From: JARRKC01 sp963723965 | GTDB taxonomy: Bacteria; Acidobacteriota; UBA6911; RPQK01; JAPXNP01 | Assembly: GCA_963723965.1 (NCBI GenBank) | Contig: CAVRSV010000008.1 | Coordinates: 195,667 to 259,666 of the forward strand | Direction of reading: 5' to 3' | Length of the DNA stretch: 64,000 nucleotides | In this document: positions 7,818 through 17,484 of the stretch, piece by piece | How positions within the stretch are numbered: position 1 is the first letter of the stretch | Layout: each line of letters opens with the position of its first letter | The notes under the pieces: generated by a model | Told to the model about the DNA's origin: nothing | The model's database searches: none | The model's input: the letters and a program-made list of their open reading frames with translations, nothing else | Program-made: the position numbers and the translations under genes

Positions 7818-9833
7818 CTATGGAGGATCCTCCGTGGGGGGCGGCTCGACCGTAAACCAGACCGGATCGCTCCTGCGCCCCGACCCTTCCTGGAAGAGGT
7901 ACACCTCATAGCGGCCCGGCCTGGCATAGAGGTCGGCCGGCACCAGCGCACCGAGAACGTCGCCCCGGACGACCTTCGGCCGGAGGACCGTATGGGCGAA
8001 CGAAACTCGGGTGTCCGCATTGAAGTTGAGCCCCTGGGCCCACATGGCGGACTGGCCGTTGGGCTGGATGTTGAAATCCCGGCCTGCCGTCGTCGACGTC
8101 GGTCCCCAGCTCACGATGCAGGGGAGTGCCCGCGCCAGGGGCGGCCGGCTCCATGTCGTGTAGAAACGCCGGCCCTCGATTTGATAGGAGAGCGCGTTCG
8201 CCCGGGGAGGATCGCCTTCGGAAATTCGAAGCACCAGGTCCGAGCTGAGCGCCAGGCAGTCGTCGGTGTTCGTGGCCAGTACCGAGTCCGGGATCCCGAA
8301 GAATCGGAGCAGCACGGAGAGCCTTCGCGGATTCGACGAGAACCCGGGCACTCCTTCCGAGCGGATCGCCACGCGGGCATCGGGGTCGATTCCCAACTGG
8401 GGCCAAAGCCGGGCAATGGCGCGAGGATGGCGGCCGCGGGAGCCCGACTCGGCCGTCCCCTGCACGAGTTGGGTGCCGGCGATGACGAGGAGCGATCCGG
8501 TAGTCGCCAGCCAGAACCCCCGCGTCAGGGAGCCGCCGATGCGGCGACCCGCCAACAGGAGAAGAGGAGTCGCCAGGGTTGCTGCTGTCAGGACCAGCGT
8601 CCAGGCGGTGTCTCGGCCGAAGAGATCGGGATTGTTGAAGGTGCTGCGGGTGAAATAGACCGGGAAATCCCTCAGGAGTCCGCCGAAAAGGACGGCTCGC
8701 GCAAGCAGAACCAGCCCGGTCGATACGAGGACGGCGGCCAGGCCCTGACGGAGCGACAAACGGAAGTCCGGGCGGGTGAGCAGGAAGAGGGAGATGATTC
8801 CGGCGCAAAACAGAACCGGCAGCCCCACGGTCAGGTAACGGCCGAGCAGGTGATTCGGAAGCGGATAGTTGTAGGCATGTCGCCACGAGTGGTAGCTGCT
8901 GGCCGCCGACAGGGCCCCGAGCACAACCGTGGAAACGAGGACCAGCGCGGTCACTCGGGAGCGCAGGCCGAACCGGGTGACGGCCAGCAGAACCCAGGGC
9001 AGGACGGGAGCGGCGGCCAGGACGAGATAGGCGGCATAGGAGATCGCCCAGACGGCCAGGTCGGTCGGCATGGCGGAAGGTGCGGTTTTGGTCAGGGAAT
9101 AGCTTCCGAAAAGAGTGCTGGACAGGGATTCGCCTGAATAGAGCCCGTAGGCGATCCAGGGAACGAGGACCGACGACAGGCCTCCGACGAATGCCGGCAG
9201 GGCGACGCGCCGGCGGGCAGGATGCGCCGGATCCGGGCGCAGGACCCTCCAGACCCAGAGAGCTGCGAGGATCGGCAGAATGACGACGGCGATGTAGCGG
9301 GTCGCCCACAACGCGGCCACGACCAGCCCGAAGAGGAAGTGGCTCCGAAAGCGGTCGAGGCGGGAAAAAAGGACGAGATAGACGGCCAGACAGAGTAGAG
9401 GGGCAAACAGATTCTCGCTCATCACCATCGGTGGGTAGACGAGGCCCCAGGGCAGTAGCAAAAGAAGGGCGACGGCACTGAATGCCTCACGCGGCGGCAG
9501 ATAGTTGCGGACGATCCACCAGGCCGGAAAGACCACACTGGCCGCTGCCACAGCGTTCAACAGGAGCATGCCCGCGTACCAGTGGCGGCCCAAGAGGAAC
9601 GCAGGGGCCAGCAGCAGCGGATAGAGCGGAGGGTAGTGGAAGCTGTGGTACGGCAGGCCGCGGAAGATGCTCTCGGCGTCCAGGCGGTAGAGCAGTTCGT
9701 CCTGAAAGCAGAACGGCCCGAATCCGCCACTCGTCCAGCCGACGGCCCGCCCGAGTTGAGGGACGACGTACAGGGCGAAGAGCAAAACAGGCAAGAGGGC
9801 GCGGCGACCAGCCCCTCGTCGCACATCCGTCAC
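7818..9833 (-). CDS. GT-C fold membrane glycosyltransferase (family 39-like)
   Basis: Large polytopic membrane protein of about 671 residues from a GTG at 9831-9833 with GGAGG 5 bases upstream. An in-frame ATG at 9969-9971 would add 46 residues but has no ribosome site. The N-terminal half has an acidic first loop (FCFQDELLYRLDAE) and many transmembrane helices, like ArnT/PMT-type enzymes using polyprenyl-phosphate sugars. The C-terminal ~150 residues are periplasmic and end in a beta-rich segment (RPGRYEVYLFQEGSGR). Donor and acceptor are unknown. No glycan cluster surrounds it. Confidence 0.65.
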   Translation of the reverse strand: MTDVRRGAGRRALLPVLLFALYVVPQLGRAVGWTSGGFGPFCFQDELLYRLDAESIFRGLPYHSFHYPPLYPLLLAPAFLLGRHWYAGMLLLNAVAAASVVFPAWWIVRNYLPPREAFSAVALLLLLPWGLVYPPMVMSENLFAPLLCLAVYLVLFSRLDRFRSHFLFGLVVAALWATRYIAVVILPILAALWVWRVLRPDPAHPARRRVALPAFVGGLSSVLVPWIAYGLYSGESLSSTLFGSYSLTKTAPSAMPTDLAVWAISYAAYLVLAAAPVLPWVLLAVTRFGLRSRVTALVLVSTVVLGALSAASSYHSWRHAYNYPLPNHLLGRYLTVGLPVLFCAGIISLFLLTRPDFRLSLRQGLAAVLVSTGLVLLARAVLFGGLLRDFPVYFTRSTFNNPDLFGRDTAWTLVLTAATLATPLLLLAGRRIGGSLTRGFWLATTGSLLVIAGTQLVQGTAESGSRGRHPRAIARLWPQLGIDPDARVAIRSEGVPGFSSNPRRLSVLLRFFGIPDSVLATNTDDCLALSSDLVLRISEGDPPRANALSYQIEGRRFYTTWSRPPLARALPCIVSWGPTSTTAGRDFNIQPNGQSAMWAQGLNFNADTRVSFAHTVLRPKVVRGDVLGALVPADLYARPGRYEVYLFQEGSGRRSDPVWFTVEPPPTEDPP

Positions 9834-10168
9834 TGTTTCCTCCCGCTCCTGCGCCGACGGACCGGGGCTCCGGCAGAAGGAGTCTCTGCGAACCGGCTTC
9901 CCCATCCTGTATTGTGAAGCGACAGCGGAATCAATCTCACCCTTACACGTGAACTGCGGAACCCTGGTCACTACTCCAAGTGCCGTTCTAATCTAATACC
10001 ACTCCAACAGGGAGGGGGTCCAACGGCTCTTCCTTCAGGAGTCAACGACGGACGGCGTCGAGTTTGACCGGAGCCGGGTCATATTGGGCATAATCAAGGA
10101 CATCCTGTCCTCGATCTTCGAAAGGACCGCGGAGGGGAAGCCACTATTCGAGCCATCGGGAGGGGAGC

Positions 10169-11071
10169 ATGGGAGGAAGAATTCCGCGACCAGGGGCCGG
10201 TGCCGGCCTTTTTCTGATCGCCTGTACGGGGCTGTTTGGGCTGAGCGGGCTGGTGGCGGGCCAGAGTGCGGACGACTTGAGCCAGAGCCTCGAGGGTCGG
10301 GCCGTGACGGTCCGAATCGATATGCCGGCCACCAAAGACGGGATCGATTTCTATCCCGAACGGGAGCAGCCGATCGATTTTTCCGAGTATGGGAAACGCC
10401 TCAAAGACTTCGGCGTGGCCCTGCGGCCGGGCGACCGGGTCCTGATCACGAAGATCAAAGCCAAGGAAAGACACATCGAGGTCCAACTGGGCGGCGGCGG
10501 GTACGGGACCGCAGGGGACGAGTCCGCCTGGGTCGAGACCCCTACCGTGCCGAAGGGCGAGCGCGAAAAGGAGTTGGAGAAACTGCTGAAGAAGGAAGAG
10601 GACCCCGCAAAACGCCGGGCCCTCGAGCGCGAGCGGTCGGGCCTGGCGGATCAGCGCAGACGTGAAGAACGGCTGATGAAGGCCATGGCCGAACGCGTCC
10701 GGGCCGAAAAAGAAGCGCGGGTCCGGGAGCTGCGACTCGAGGCGGGATCGCGTTTCAACGTCCGCTATGACCGCGAACTGACGGCCCAGGAGTTGACGCC
10801 GCAGAATCTCGAGGCGGTGCTGGCGCGGTTTCTGGACTTCTCGGCGCCGGCCGATCCCGATGACGGGGAGTCGGCTGCGGGGGGCTTCTCACTGCGGAAG
10901 GGTCTGCTCTGGGAGGACGTGATTGGATATTTCGGCGATCCTGCCGAGGTCAGAGAAAGAAGTGAAGGGAACCTCCGGGTCACCTCCTGCAGCTATGACC
11001 AGGGCGATGAGGTCATCCGACTGGAGTTCGTGGAAGGCGTCCTGATCCGCTACTCCGTCGAATCGAAGTGA
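10169..11071 (+). CDS. Secreted coiled-coil protein of unknown function
   Basis: 300 residues with GGAGGGGAGC directly before the ATG. A signal peptide ends near LVAGQ. A beta-rich N-terminal domain (about 35-110) ends in a KAKERHIEVQLGGGGYG segment. A highly charged helical/coiled-coil stretch follows at ~120-195, rich in Glu, Lys and Arg. A C-terminal domain around 225-300 has a SmpA/OmlA-like look (LLWEDVIGYFGDPAEVRER, then a strand pair). That last resemblance is tentative. I do not recognise the family. Probably periplasmic or outer-membrane associated. Confidence 0.7.
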   Translation: MGGRIPRPGAGAGLFLIACTGLFGLSGLVAGQSADDLSQSLEGRAVTVRIDMPATKDGIDFYPEREQPIDFSEYGKRLKDFGVALRPGDRVLITKIKAKERHIEVQLGGGGYGTAGDESAWVETPTVPKGEREKELEKLLKKEEDPAKRRALERERSGLADQRRREERLMKAMAERVRAEKEARVRELRLEAGSRFNVRYDRELTAQELTPQNLEAVLARFLDFSAPADPDDGESAAGGFSLRKGLLWEDVIGYFGDPAEVRERSEGNLRVTSCSYDQGDEVIRLEFVEGVLIRYSVESK

Positions 11072-11141
11072 GGGAGATTCTCGAATTCCGATCCACGATC
11101 TTCGATTTGGGGGCGCAATCGGGGCGACTGGGAAAGTCCTG

Positions 11142-11174
11142 AAATCGTAAATCGCAAATCGAAATTCGAAAATC
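11142..11174. repeat. Degenerate heptamer array (AAATCGN)
   Basis: Four consecutive 7-base units, aaatcgt, aaatcgc, aaatcga and aattcga, followed by a partial fifth, fill the gap between two convergent genes and stop exactly at the stop codon of the glycosylase gene. The same 7-base periodicity recurs elsewhere in the window (see findings). Confidence 0.75.
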
Positions 11175-11858
11175 CTAGATTTCCCCCGCGGCCTGCCGCA
11201 GGCACTCCAGGTACTCCTCTGCGTAGCGGTCCAGCTGTGGCCGGCGGTATTGCATGATCCAGCGGGGATGGGGCAGGACGCAGATCCGATCGAAGAACCG
11301 GTAGCGTTTGTTCAAGGCTTCGAAGTATTGCAGGTTCTTTCCCTTGCCGATGCAGATCGCGAGGCTTCGACTGAGCCCGAGGGCGATCTGGTCCTGGAGG
11401 TTCCTCGCAATCCGGGGCTCGATTCGGCGCAGGAGCGCGGCGTCGTCGTAGTAGTTGAAGTTCTTCCCGTGCCGGGTGAAGCCGAGGGGGCAGACGGCGG
11501 TGATGAAGAAGGAGCCGAAGAAGAGCGCGGGGCCGCCGAACGCACGAATGACGCGGTAGATGAAGACGCTCGAAAGTTCCGGCCGCTTGGGGAGATCGTT
11601 TTCGATCCCGAGTTCCTCCTGCAGCCGGATCGGGTCGGTGAAAGCGACGCCCGTCCGCCCGGCACCGAAGCGTCCGGGATTGATCCCGAACACTCCGATG
11701 CGGGTCGCTGTGTCCGCGAAATAGCGCTGGAAGAACCGCTCCACGAGGCGGAGGATCGCCTCGTCGTCGTAGGCCCTCAGGATCTCGATCCCCTGCGGTA
11801 CCGGCCAGTCACTCGAGAGGCGCCGGTAGTAGCGAAGGGCACGTTCACCGAAGGTCAT
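11175..11858 (-). CDS. SMUG2-type uracil-DNA glycosylase family protein (DUF4918)
   Basis: 227-residue protein with the UDG-superfamily motif 1 GINPGRFGAGRTGVAFTDP (about 58-76), as in SMUG-type enzymes, and a distal catalytic-loop motif LPHPRWIMQYR near residue 200. Families with this combination (SMUG2/DUF4918) excise uracil or other damaged bases from DNA. It lies just downstream of the RND operon (7 bases after the permease stop on the same strand), so it may be co-transcribed, though functionally unrelated. Confidence 0.75.
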   Translation of the reverse strand: MTFGERALRYYRRLSSDWPVPQGIEILRAYDDEAILRLVERFFQRYFADTATRIGVFGINPGRFGAGRTGVAFTDPIRLQEELGIENDLPKRPELSSVFIYRVIRAFGGPALFFGSFFITAVCPLGFTRHGKNFNYYDDAALLRRIEPRIARNLQDQIALGLSRSLAICIGKGKNLQYFEALNKRYRFFDRICVLPHPRWIMQYRRPQLDRYAEEYLECLRQAAGEI

Positions 11859-11865
11859 CCGGCGA

Positions 11866-14800
11866 CTAGCCCAGTGCCGGCTCGGCGTCCACTTCGCCCT
11901 CGATCGCCTTGCTGGCCTTGCGCACCCGGACCGTCTCCATGGTGTAGAACAGCGTCGGGATCAGGAACAGGGTAATGAAGGTGGACGAGATCATGCCGCC
12001 GATCAGGACTCGAGCCATGGGGGCCTGCAGTTCCGCTCCCTCTCCGACTCCCAGGGCCATCGGCACGAGGCCGAGGACCGTGGTCAGCGTGGTCATGAGA
12101 ATCGGGCGCAGTCTGCGCCGGCCGCCCTGGATCAGTGCATCCGTCACCGACATACCGTGGAGTCGTATCAACTGCAGCACATAGTCCACCAGCACGATGG
12201 CATTGTTGACGACGATGCCGACCAGCATGATGATTCCGATGAAGGCCTGCATGTTGAAGGTCGTGTTCGTCAGGAACAGCGCCAGGATGACACCGAGTGA
12301 GGCCAGCGGCAGGGAGAACATGATCAGGAACGGATAGCGGAAGGACTCGAACTCGGCGGCCATCACCAGGTAGACCAGAACGACGGCCAATATGAAGCCC
12401 AGTTTCAGATAGAAGAACGCCTCCTGCTGATCCTCCCAGTCTCCCGAGAAGATGACGGCTGTTTCGGGGGGAAGGCTCAGGGTCGCGATCTTGCGTTGCA
12501 TGTCTTCGACGATGGAACCCATGTCGCGAGTCCCCGAGACGTTTCCGGTCACCGAGATCACCCGTTGCTGATCCCGCCGCGAAATGGCCGTCGGACCCTC
12601 ACTTCGTTGGAAGCTGACCAGAGAGCTCAGCGGGACGATCTGACCGCCGGGTGTCTGCACGGGAATGGCCAGGACATCGGCCGCACTCATGCGATCGCTC
12701 TGCTCATAGCGGACATTGATGTCGTATTCGTCACCCTGTTCTCTGAAGTAGCTGGCCGTGGTTCCACCGAGCGCGGCCCGGATGGTCGTGGCGATCTCGG
12801 TCACGGACAGACCCATCGTGGCCGCCTTGACCCGATCGATGAAGATGCGGCTTTCGGGGCGACCGGCGGTTCGCGTGATGCGGGCATCGGAGATCCCGTC
12901 CGTGGACTCCAGCATGCGCTTCAGTTCGACGGCCACCTGATAGCTCTGGCTCAGGTTGTAGCCGCGTACGTCGAGGCTCAGCTGTCCGGAGTCTCCCTGA
13001 GCGATGCGCATGATGAAATTGCCGCCGGAAGCCCGTGTGCGGGAGAGAACGCCCGCGAGTTGTTCGAGCTTGGGGCGAAGCGCTTCGGCGATCTGCTGGG
13101 TACTCCGGCTACGCTCGGCCAGGGGGACCATGCTCATGCGGATTTCCGCCGTGTTCGTGTTCGCGGCGTGCCATCCTCCGGCCTCGCCCACCTCCGTGAG
13201 GACATTGACGACTTCGGGCACATTCTCCTTGATCAGAGCTTCCACCTGTCGTGTCACGTCATCGGTGACCTCCAGGCGGGTACCTTCGGGGAGCTCCAGG
13301 CTCACGCGCACTTCACCCTCATCCGTCTCGGGCTGAAACTCGAATCCGATGAACTGGATGAGAAACAGGGATCCGATCACCGCGACGAGGCTGGCGCTGA
13401 TGACGAACCAGCGGTGGCGCAAGGACCAGCGGATCCCCTCGGAGTAACTGCGGTCGAGGCCCTCGAGGGCGGTGGCCATCTTGTGGATCACCTTCTGGCG
13501 GATGGTGCCGATCTTCGGCTCCCGGACCCGAACGAACCGGCTGGCCAGAAGAGGAACCAGCGTGAGAGCCACCAGCAGGGAACTGAACAGAGAAAAGGAC
13601 ACGACCCAGGCCAGCTGCTGGAACAGGACTCCGGAGATGCCCTGCATGAAAACGACGGGGATGAAGACGACGACCGTCGTCAGAGTCGAGGCCGTGATGG
13701 CCATCGCGACCTCGGAGGCGCCGTTGCGGGCCGCCTTGATCTTCTCCTCGCCGTCCTGGCGATGTCGGAAGATGTTCTCCAGGACCACGATGGCATTGTC
13801 GACAAGGACGCCCACCCCCAGGGCGAGACCTCCAAACGTGATGGTGTTCAGTGTGAAGCCGTAGAAGTACATCAAGCCGAAGGTCGAGACGATCGAAATC
13901 GGGATCGAAATGGCGACGACCAACGTGCTGCGGAGATTTCTCAGGAACAGCAGCAGGATGATGATGGCCAGGATCGAGCCGTACAGGGCCGCATCCCGGA
14001 CGTTGGCCACGGCACGCTCGATGAACTTGGAGTTGTCGAAGATCGTCGTGACGTGGACGTTGGGAAAGTCGCGGTTGATCCGGTCGAGCTCGGCCAGAAC
14101 GGCCCTGGCGACGTCGACGGTGTTGGCTCCGGATTGCTTCCGGATGGACATGCGCAGTCCCGGGACCCCGTTGATGCGGACCAGGTTGCGGATTTCCTGG
14201 TGACTGTCCTCGACCTTGGCGATGTCGCTGATGTAAATGGGCCGGCCCTGACGCCGCGTGACCATGGTCTTGCGGATTTCGTCGAGGCTCGTGTATTCAC
14301 CCTCGGTCCGCATGAGCAGTTCGAAGTCCCCTTCGTTGACCTGACCGGCCGGCTCGTTGAGATTCTCCCGTCGCAGTGCGGCGATGACCTGGTTCGGGCT
14401 GAGGCGCAGAGCGTGCATCTTCTCCCGGTCGAGGCTCACGTGGATCTCGCGCTGCAGGCCGCCCCAAATGTCCGCCTGGGCCACACCCGGGATCCGTTCG
14501 AACCGGTACTGGAGCTGTTTTTCCGCGAAGTGTCGAAGGTCTTTGGGGGGCATGTCGCTCGACACGCCCAGGAAGACGATGGGGAACACGCCGACGTCGA
14601 ACTTGAAAATACTCGGCGGATCGGCGTCATCGGGCAGCGACGCCCGGGCCCGGTCCACCCGTGTGCGGACCTCATCCGTTGCCGCCTCGATGTCGGTTCC
14701 CCATTCGAAGGAAAGCCGGACCTGGCTGGAACCTTCGGACGAGGTCGAGGTCATCTCCTTGACCGACGGCGTCGACGACAGCGCACGTTCCAGGGGAATC

Positions 14801-14991
14801 GTCACCAGTTCTTCCATCTCCTCGGGGCCGACTCCGCTGTAGGAGTCGGAGACCGTGATGGTGGGCAGCGTCATGTCCGGCATCAGATCGACGGGAAGCC
14901 GGAAGAAGGAGATGGCACCCAATAGAGACAGGATCAGGAAGATGACGGTCGCAAAAACGGGCCGACGTATTGCTAGATCAGGCAGGTTCAT
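11866..14991 (-). CDS. RND-family efflux transporter permease (AcrB/MdtB-like)
   Basis: 1041-residue inner-membrane pump of the usual length for hydrophobe/amphiphile or metal-efflux RND permeases. The N-terminal transmembrane segment (RRPVFATVIFLILSLLGAISF) is followed by the porter domain. The helix-4 motif GVGVLVDNAIVVLENI carries the proton-relay acidic residue region. A second set of helices near 860-1010 contains IGIIMLVGIVVNNAIVLVDY. It would export toxic compounds in a tripartite system with the adjacent adaptor. No outer-membrane TolC-like gene is present in the window. The start overlaps the adaptor stop by 4 bases. Substrate not determinable. Confidence 0.92.
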   Translation of the reverse strand: MNLPDLAIRRPVFATVIFLILSLLGAISFFRLPVDLMPDMTLPTITVSDSYSGVGPEEMEELVTIPLERALSSTPSVKEMTSTSSEGSSQVRLSFEWGTDIEAATDEVRTRVDRARASLPDDADPPSIFKFDVGVFPIVFLGVSSDMPPKDLRHFAEKQLQYRFERIPGVAQADIWGGLQREIHVSLDREKMHALRLSPNQVIAALRRENLNEPAGQVNEGDFELLMRTEGEYTSLDEIRKTMVTRRQGRPIYISDIAKVEDSHQEIRNLVRINGVPGLRMSIRKQSGANTVDVARAVLAELDRINRDFPNVHVTTIFDNSKFIERAVANVRDAALYGSILAIIILLLFLRNLRSTLVVAISIPISIVSTFGLMYFYGFTLNTITFGGLALGVGVLVDNAIVVLENIFRHRQDGEEKIKAARNGASEVAMAITASTLTTVVVFIPVVFMQGISGVLFQQLAWVVSFSLFSSLLVALTLVPLLASRFVRVREPKIGTIRQKVIHKMATALEGLDRSYSEGIRWSLRHRWFVISASLVAVIGSLFLIQFIGFEFQPETDEGEVRVSLELPEGTRLEVTDDVTRQVEALIKENVPEVVNVLTEVGEAGGWHAANTNTAEIRMSMVPLAERSRSTQQIAEALRPKLEQLAGVLSRTRASGGNFIMRIAQGDSGQLSLDVRGYNLSQSYQVAVELKRMLESTDGISDARITRTAGRPESRIFIDRVKAATMGLSVTEIATTIRAALGGTTASYFREQGDEYDINVRYEQSDRMSAADVLAIPVQTPGGQIVPLSSLVSFQRSEGPTAISRRDQQRVISVTGNVSGTRDMGSIVEDMQRKIATLSLPPETAVIFSGDWEDQQEAFFYLKLGFILAVVLVYLVMAAEFESFRYPFLIMFSLPLASLGVILALFLTNTTFNMQAFIGIIMLVGIVVNNAIVLVDYVLQLIRLHGMSVTDALIQGGRRRLRPILMTTLTTVLGLVPMALGVGEGAELQAPMARVLIGGMISSTFITLFLIPTLFYTMETVRVRKASKAIEGEVDAEPALG

Positions 14992-16151
14992 CCGATTCTC
15001 ACCTTATCGCCTTCGTTGAGTTTCTGGGCGCCGGACGTGACGACTTGCGTACCCTCTCCGAGGCCGTCGAGGACTTCGACGAAATCGCCCTGGATCCGTC
15101 CGATTTCGATGCGACGGTATTCCGTCGTCTGTTGCGAGGTCAGCAGAAAAACCCCCTTTTCGTCTCCGCGCGTCAATAGCGCGTCGCGGGGAATGGCCAA
15201 CGCTTTGGTGGGCGCTCCCGCCGCAATCACCACGCGGGCGAACATGCCCGGCTTCAGGACGCCCTGATTGTTGGGGATCTCGATCTCGACGTCCGCGCTG
15301 CGCGTCTCCGGATCGAGAAACGGGCTGATGCGGGTGATCCTGCCGTCGTACTTCTGGCCCGGGACACCGTCCACCGTGATCTGTGCCGGGAGTCCTGCCC
15401 GGACCTTGCTGATCATCTGCTCAGTCACCGGAACGACGGTCTTCAGCCGGCTCACATCGAGGACCCGGACGATGGGGACGCTGGCGCTGACCAGGGCGCC
15501 CGGATCCACATATCGGGTACCCACGAATCCGGTCAGAGGAGAATAGACCCGAGTCTGGTCCTGCTGAATCTTGAGTTCCTTGAGGCTCGCCTCCGCCTGT
15601 TCGACCTGTGCCTTCGCCAGCTCGAGTTGGGCTCGGGAGGCCCGCAGCTGGCTTTCGACGTTCTGCAGATCCTGGTTGGAGATCAACTGCTCCGAATGCA
15701 GGGCCTGGTAGCGCTCGACCTGGAGGACGAGATTGTCGTAGTTGGCCTGCTCGCGACTGACGCCGGCACGGGCCACCGCAATGGAAGCCTGCGCGCGAAC
15801 GATCTGCTGCAGGAGATCCTCGTCATCGACAACGGCCAGAAGGTCGCCTTTTGCCACCGGATCCCCCCGCTGAAGGAGGACTTCCTTCAAGCGCCCGCTG
15901 ATGCGGGACATGACGTCGACGGCGGCTTGGGGTTGGAGTTCGCCCAGGGCATCCAGTTGGGAATCGAACAGATGGGGCTGAGCCTCGGCGGTCTCGACCA
16001 GCATTGAGGCCCGCTGAGCCATCGGCCCGGGACCGCCCGGTCCTCCGGGCCCCGCGGCCGCGGTATCGGGCGCGCCCAGCTTCTGATACAGGCGGAAGCC
16101 GACTAACCCAAGGATGATCAGCAGGATTAGGGGTAGAAACAGTTTCTTCAC
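14988..16151 (-). CDS. RND efflux periplasmic adaptor subunit
   Basis: 387-residue membrane fusion protein. An N-terminal anchor (LFLPLILLIILGLVGFRLY) is followed by the first lipoyl half (VMSRISGRLKEVLLQRGDPV), a long alpha-hairpin (~110-190), a second lipoyl half (RVYSPLTGFVGTRYVDPG), a beta-barrel and a membrane-proximal domain. The start is GTG at 16149-16151 preceded by AAGGA. It bridges the RND permease and an outer-membrane channel. It is the first gene of a two-gene operon with the permease, which it overlaps by 4 bases. Confidence 0.9.
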   Translation of the reverse strand: MKKLFLPLILLIILGLVGFRLYQKLGAPDTAAAGPGGPGGPGPMAQRASMLVETAEAQPHLFDSQLDALGELQPQAAVDVMSRISGRLKEVLLQRGDPVAKGDLLAVVDDEDLLQQIVRAQASIAVARAGVSREQANYDNLVLQVERYQALHSEQLISNQDLQNVESQLRASRAQLELAKAQVEQAEASLKELKIQQDQTRVYSPLTGFVGTRYVDPGALVSASVPIVRVLDVSRLKTVVPVTEQMISKVRAGLPAQITVDGVPGQKYDGRITRISPFLDPETRSADVEIEIPNNQGVLKPGMFARVVIAAGAPTKALAIPRDALLTRGDEKGVFLLTSQQTTEYRRIEIGRIQGDFVEVLDGLGEGTQVVTSGAQKLNEGDKVRIG

Positions 16152-16506
16152 TGCAGTTCCTTATTAGAATGGGTACCAAGACTCGGGAGGTACCATTTTA
16201 AGACACATTCGGTCCCGACAACGTTTCACCTTCGCAGTCTGAGGCTCATGGCGCTTCATCCGGAGGTGAACGCAGATCCCCCGGCTCGCGCGAGTGCCGT
16301 CCAACGACCTTCTCCGCTTCGCTCCGTCCATACCGCAGCATAGGTCCGCTCGAGCGCGACTCTCCCCCCTGTTTCCGAAAGGTGACAACGTTACTGATAC
16401 GCTGTCGGGCGGCGACCCGTTACAGGTCATTCACGCAAAGATAGGGCCGTCCCGTCGCCCGCTCGACGCGGACACGGGGGTGCCGGTCGGGCCGGCGGGG
16501 TCGGAC
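16152..16506. other. Intergenic region upstream of the RND operon
   Basis: About 355 bases between the purU stop and the RND adaptor start. Two GGTACC sites 11 bases apart lie 25-50 bases upstream of the adaptor start (16170-16193) and could be an operator, but no regulator gene is adjacent. The remaining sequence shows no convincing gene. Confidence 0.4.
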
Positions 16507-17352
16507 TCAGGGGAACAGGACGGTTCGATTGCCGGAGACGAAGACGCGTTCTTCGAGCACCAGTTTGAGGGCCCTGGCCAGCACGACTTTCTCCACGTCG
16601 CGTCCAGCCTGAGCCATGGACGCGGCGCTGTGGGTGTGGTCCACGGGGATCACGTCCTGCGCGATGATCGGGCCTTCGTCCAGGTTGCCGGTGACGAAAT
16701 GGGCCGTGGCGCCGATGATCTTCACGCCGCGCTCCGCGGCCTGGCGGTAGGGGCTGGCCCCGGCGAATGCCGGCAGGAACGAATGATGGATGTTGAGCAT
16801 CCGGCTGGGATAGCGGTCGACGAAGGCCGGGGTCAGGATGCGCATGTATTTGGCCAGCACGATGAAGTCGGGAGACCAGTTCGACAGCGCGTCAAAGATG
16901 CGCTCCTCGTGCGCCTCGCGGCTCAGCCCCTCATGGGAGAGGCACTGAAAGGGAATCTCGAAGCGGCGCGCCAACGGCTCCAGAATGGAGTGGTTGCCGA
17001 TGATGGCACTGATCTCGGCATTGAGCTCTCCGTAGGCGTGGCGCAGTAGCAGATCGCCCACGCAGTGCGGCTCTCGCGTCACCATGACGACAAGCCTCTT
17101 CTTCTCCTGGCGCGACAGACGAATGGTCGCATCCGCCGGCAGGATCTCACGCAGTTCGCCCACGACTACGTCCTGGTTGCAGGGGCCTGCAAACTCGGTC
17201 CGCATGAAGAAGTGTTTTCGTTCCGAGTCGACGAACTCACCGTTGCTGACGATATTGAGGGCGTGTCCGAGGAGGATTCCCGTAATCCGGTGGACGAGAC
17301 CCTTCTGGTCCGGGCAGTCGATCAACAGAGTGTGCTGCTCCCCTTCGCTCAT
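16507..17352 (-). CDS. purU: Formyltetrahydrofolate deformylase
   Basis: 281 residues, the normal PurU length. An N-terminal ACT regulatory domain (TLLIDCPDQKGLVHRITGIL, about 8-27) is followed by a formyltransferase-fold catalytic domain. Active-site features are visible: the Asn-His pair in MLNIHHSFLPAFAGA, ATAHFV, and the catalytic Asp in LDEGPII. It hydrolyses 10-formyl-THF to formate and THF, balancing one-carbon pools. In this window the opposite reaction is catalysed by formate-THF ligase at 26.6 kb, although the two genes are not in one operon. Confidence 0.93.
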   Translation of the reverse strand: MSEGEQHTLLIDCPDQKGLVHRITGILLGHALNIVSNGEFVDSERKHFFMRTEFAGPCNQDVVVGELREILPADATIRLSRQEKKRLVVMVTREPHCVGDLLLRHAYGELNAEISAIIGNHSILEPLARRFEIPFQCLSHEGLSREAHEERIFDALSNWSPDFIVLAKYMRILTPAFVDRYPSRMLNIHHSFLPAFAGASPYRQAAERGVKIIGATAHFVTGNLDEGPIIAQDVIPVDHTHSAASMAQAGRDVEKVVLARALKLVLEERVFVSGNRTVLFP

Positions 17353-17484
17353 GTCGGCTTTTCATGATACGGGCTGGGCCACGCTGTTTCCAGGTGAATC
17401 AGACGTGAGCGTCTCGACGCGGCGTCGGGCGGCTGGTGCCCCGAAAGCGCTGATCAGCAGGCGCCTGGCAGCCCCCGACCCGGG

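Noticed and set aside
12496..14925. 809-codon plus-strand frame opposite the RND permease
   Set aside because: Antisense shadow of a well-supported 1041-residue RND gene.
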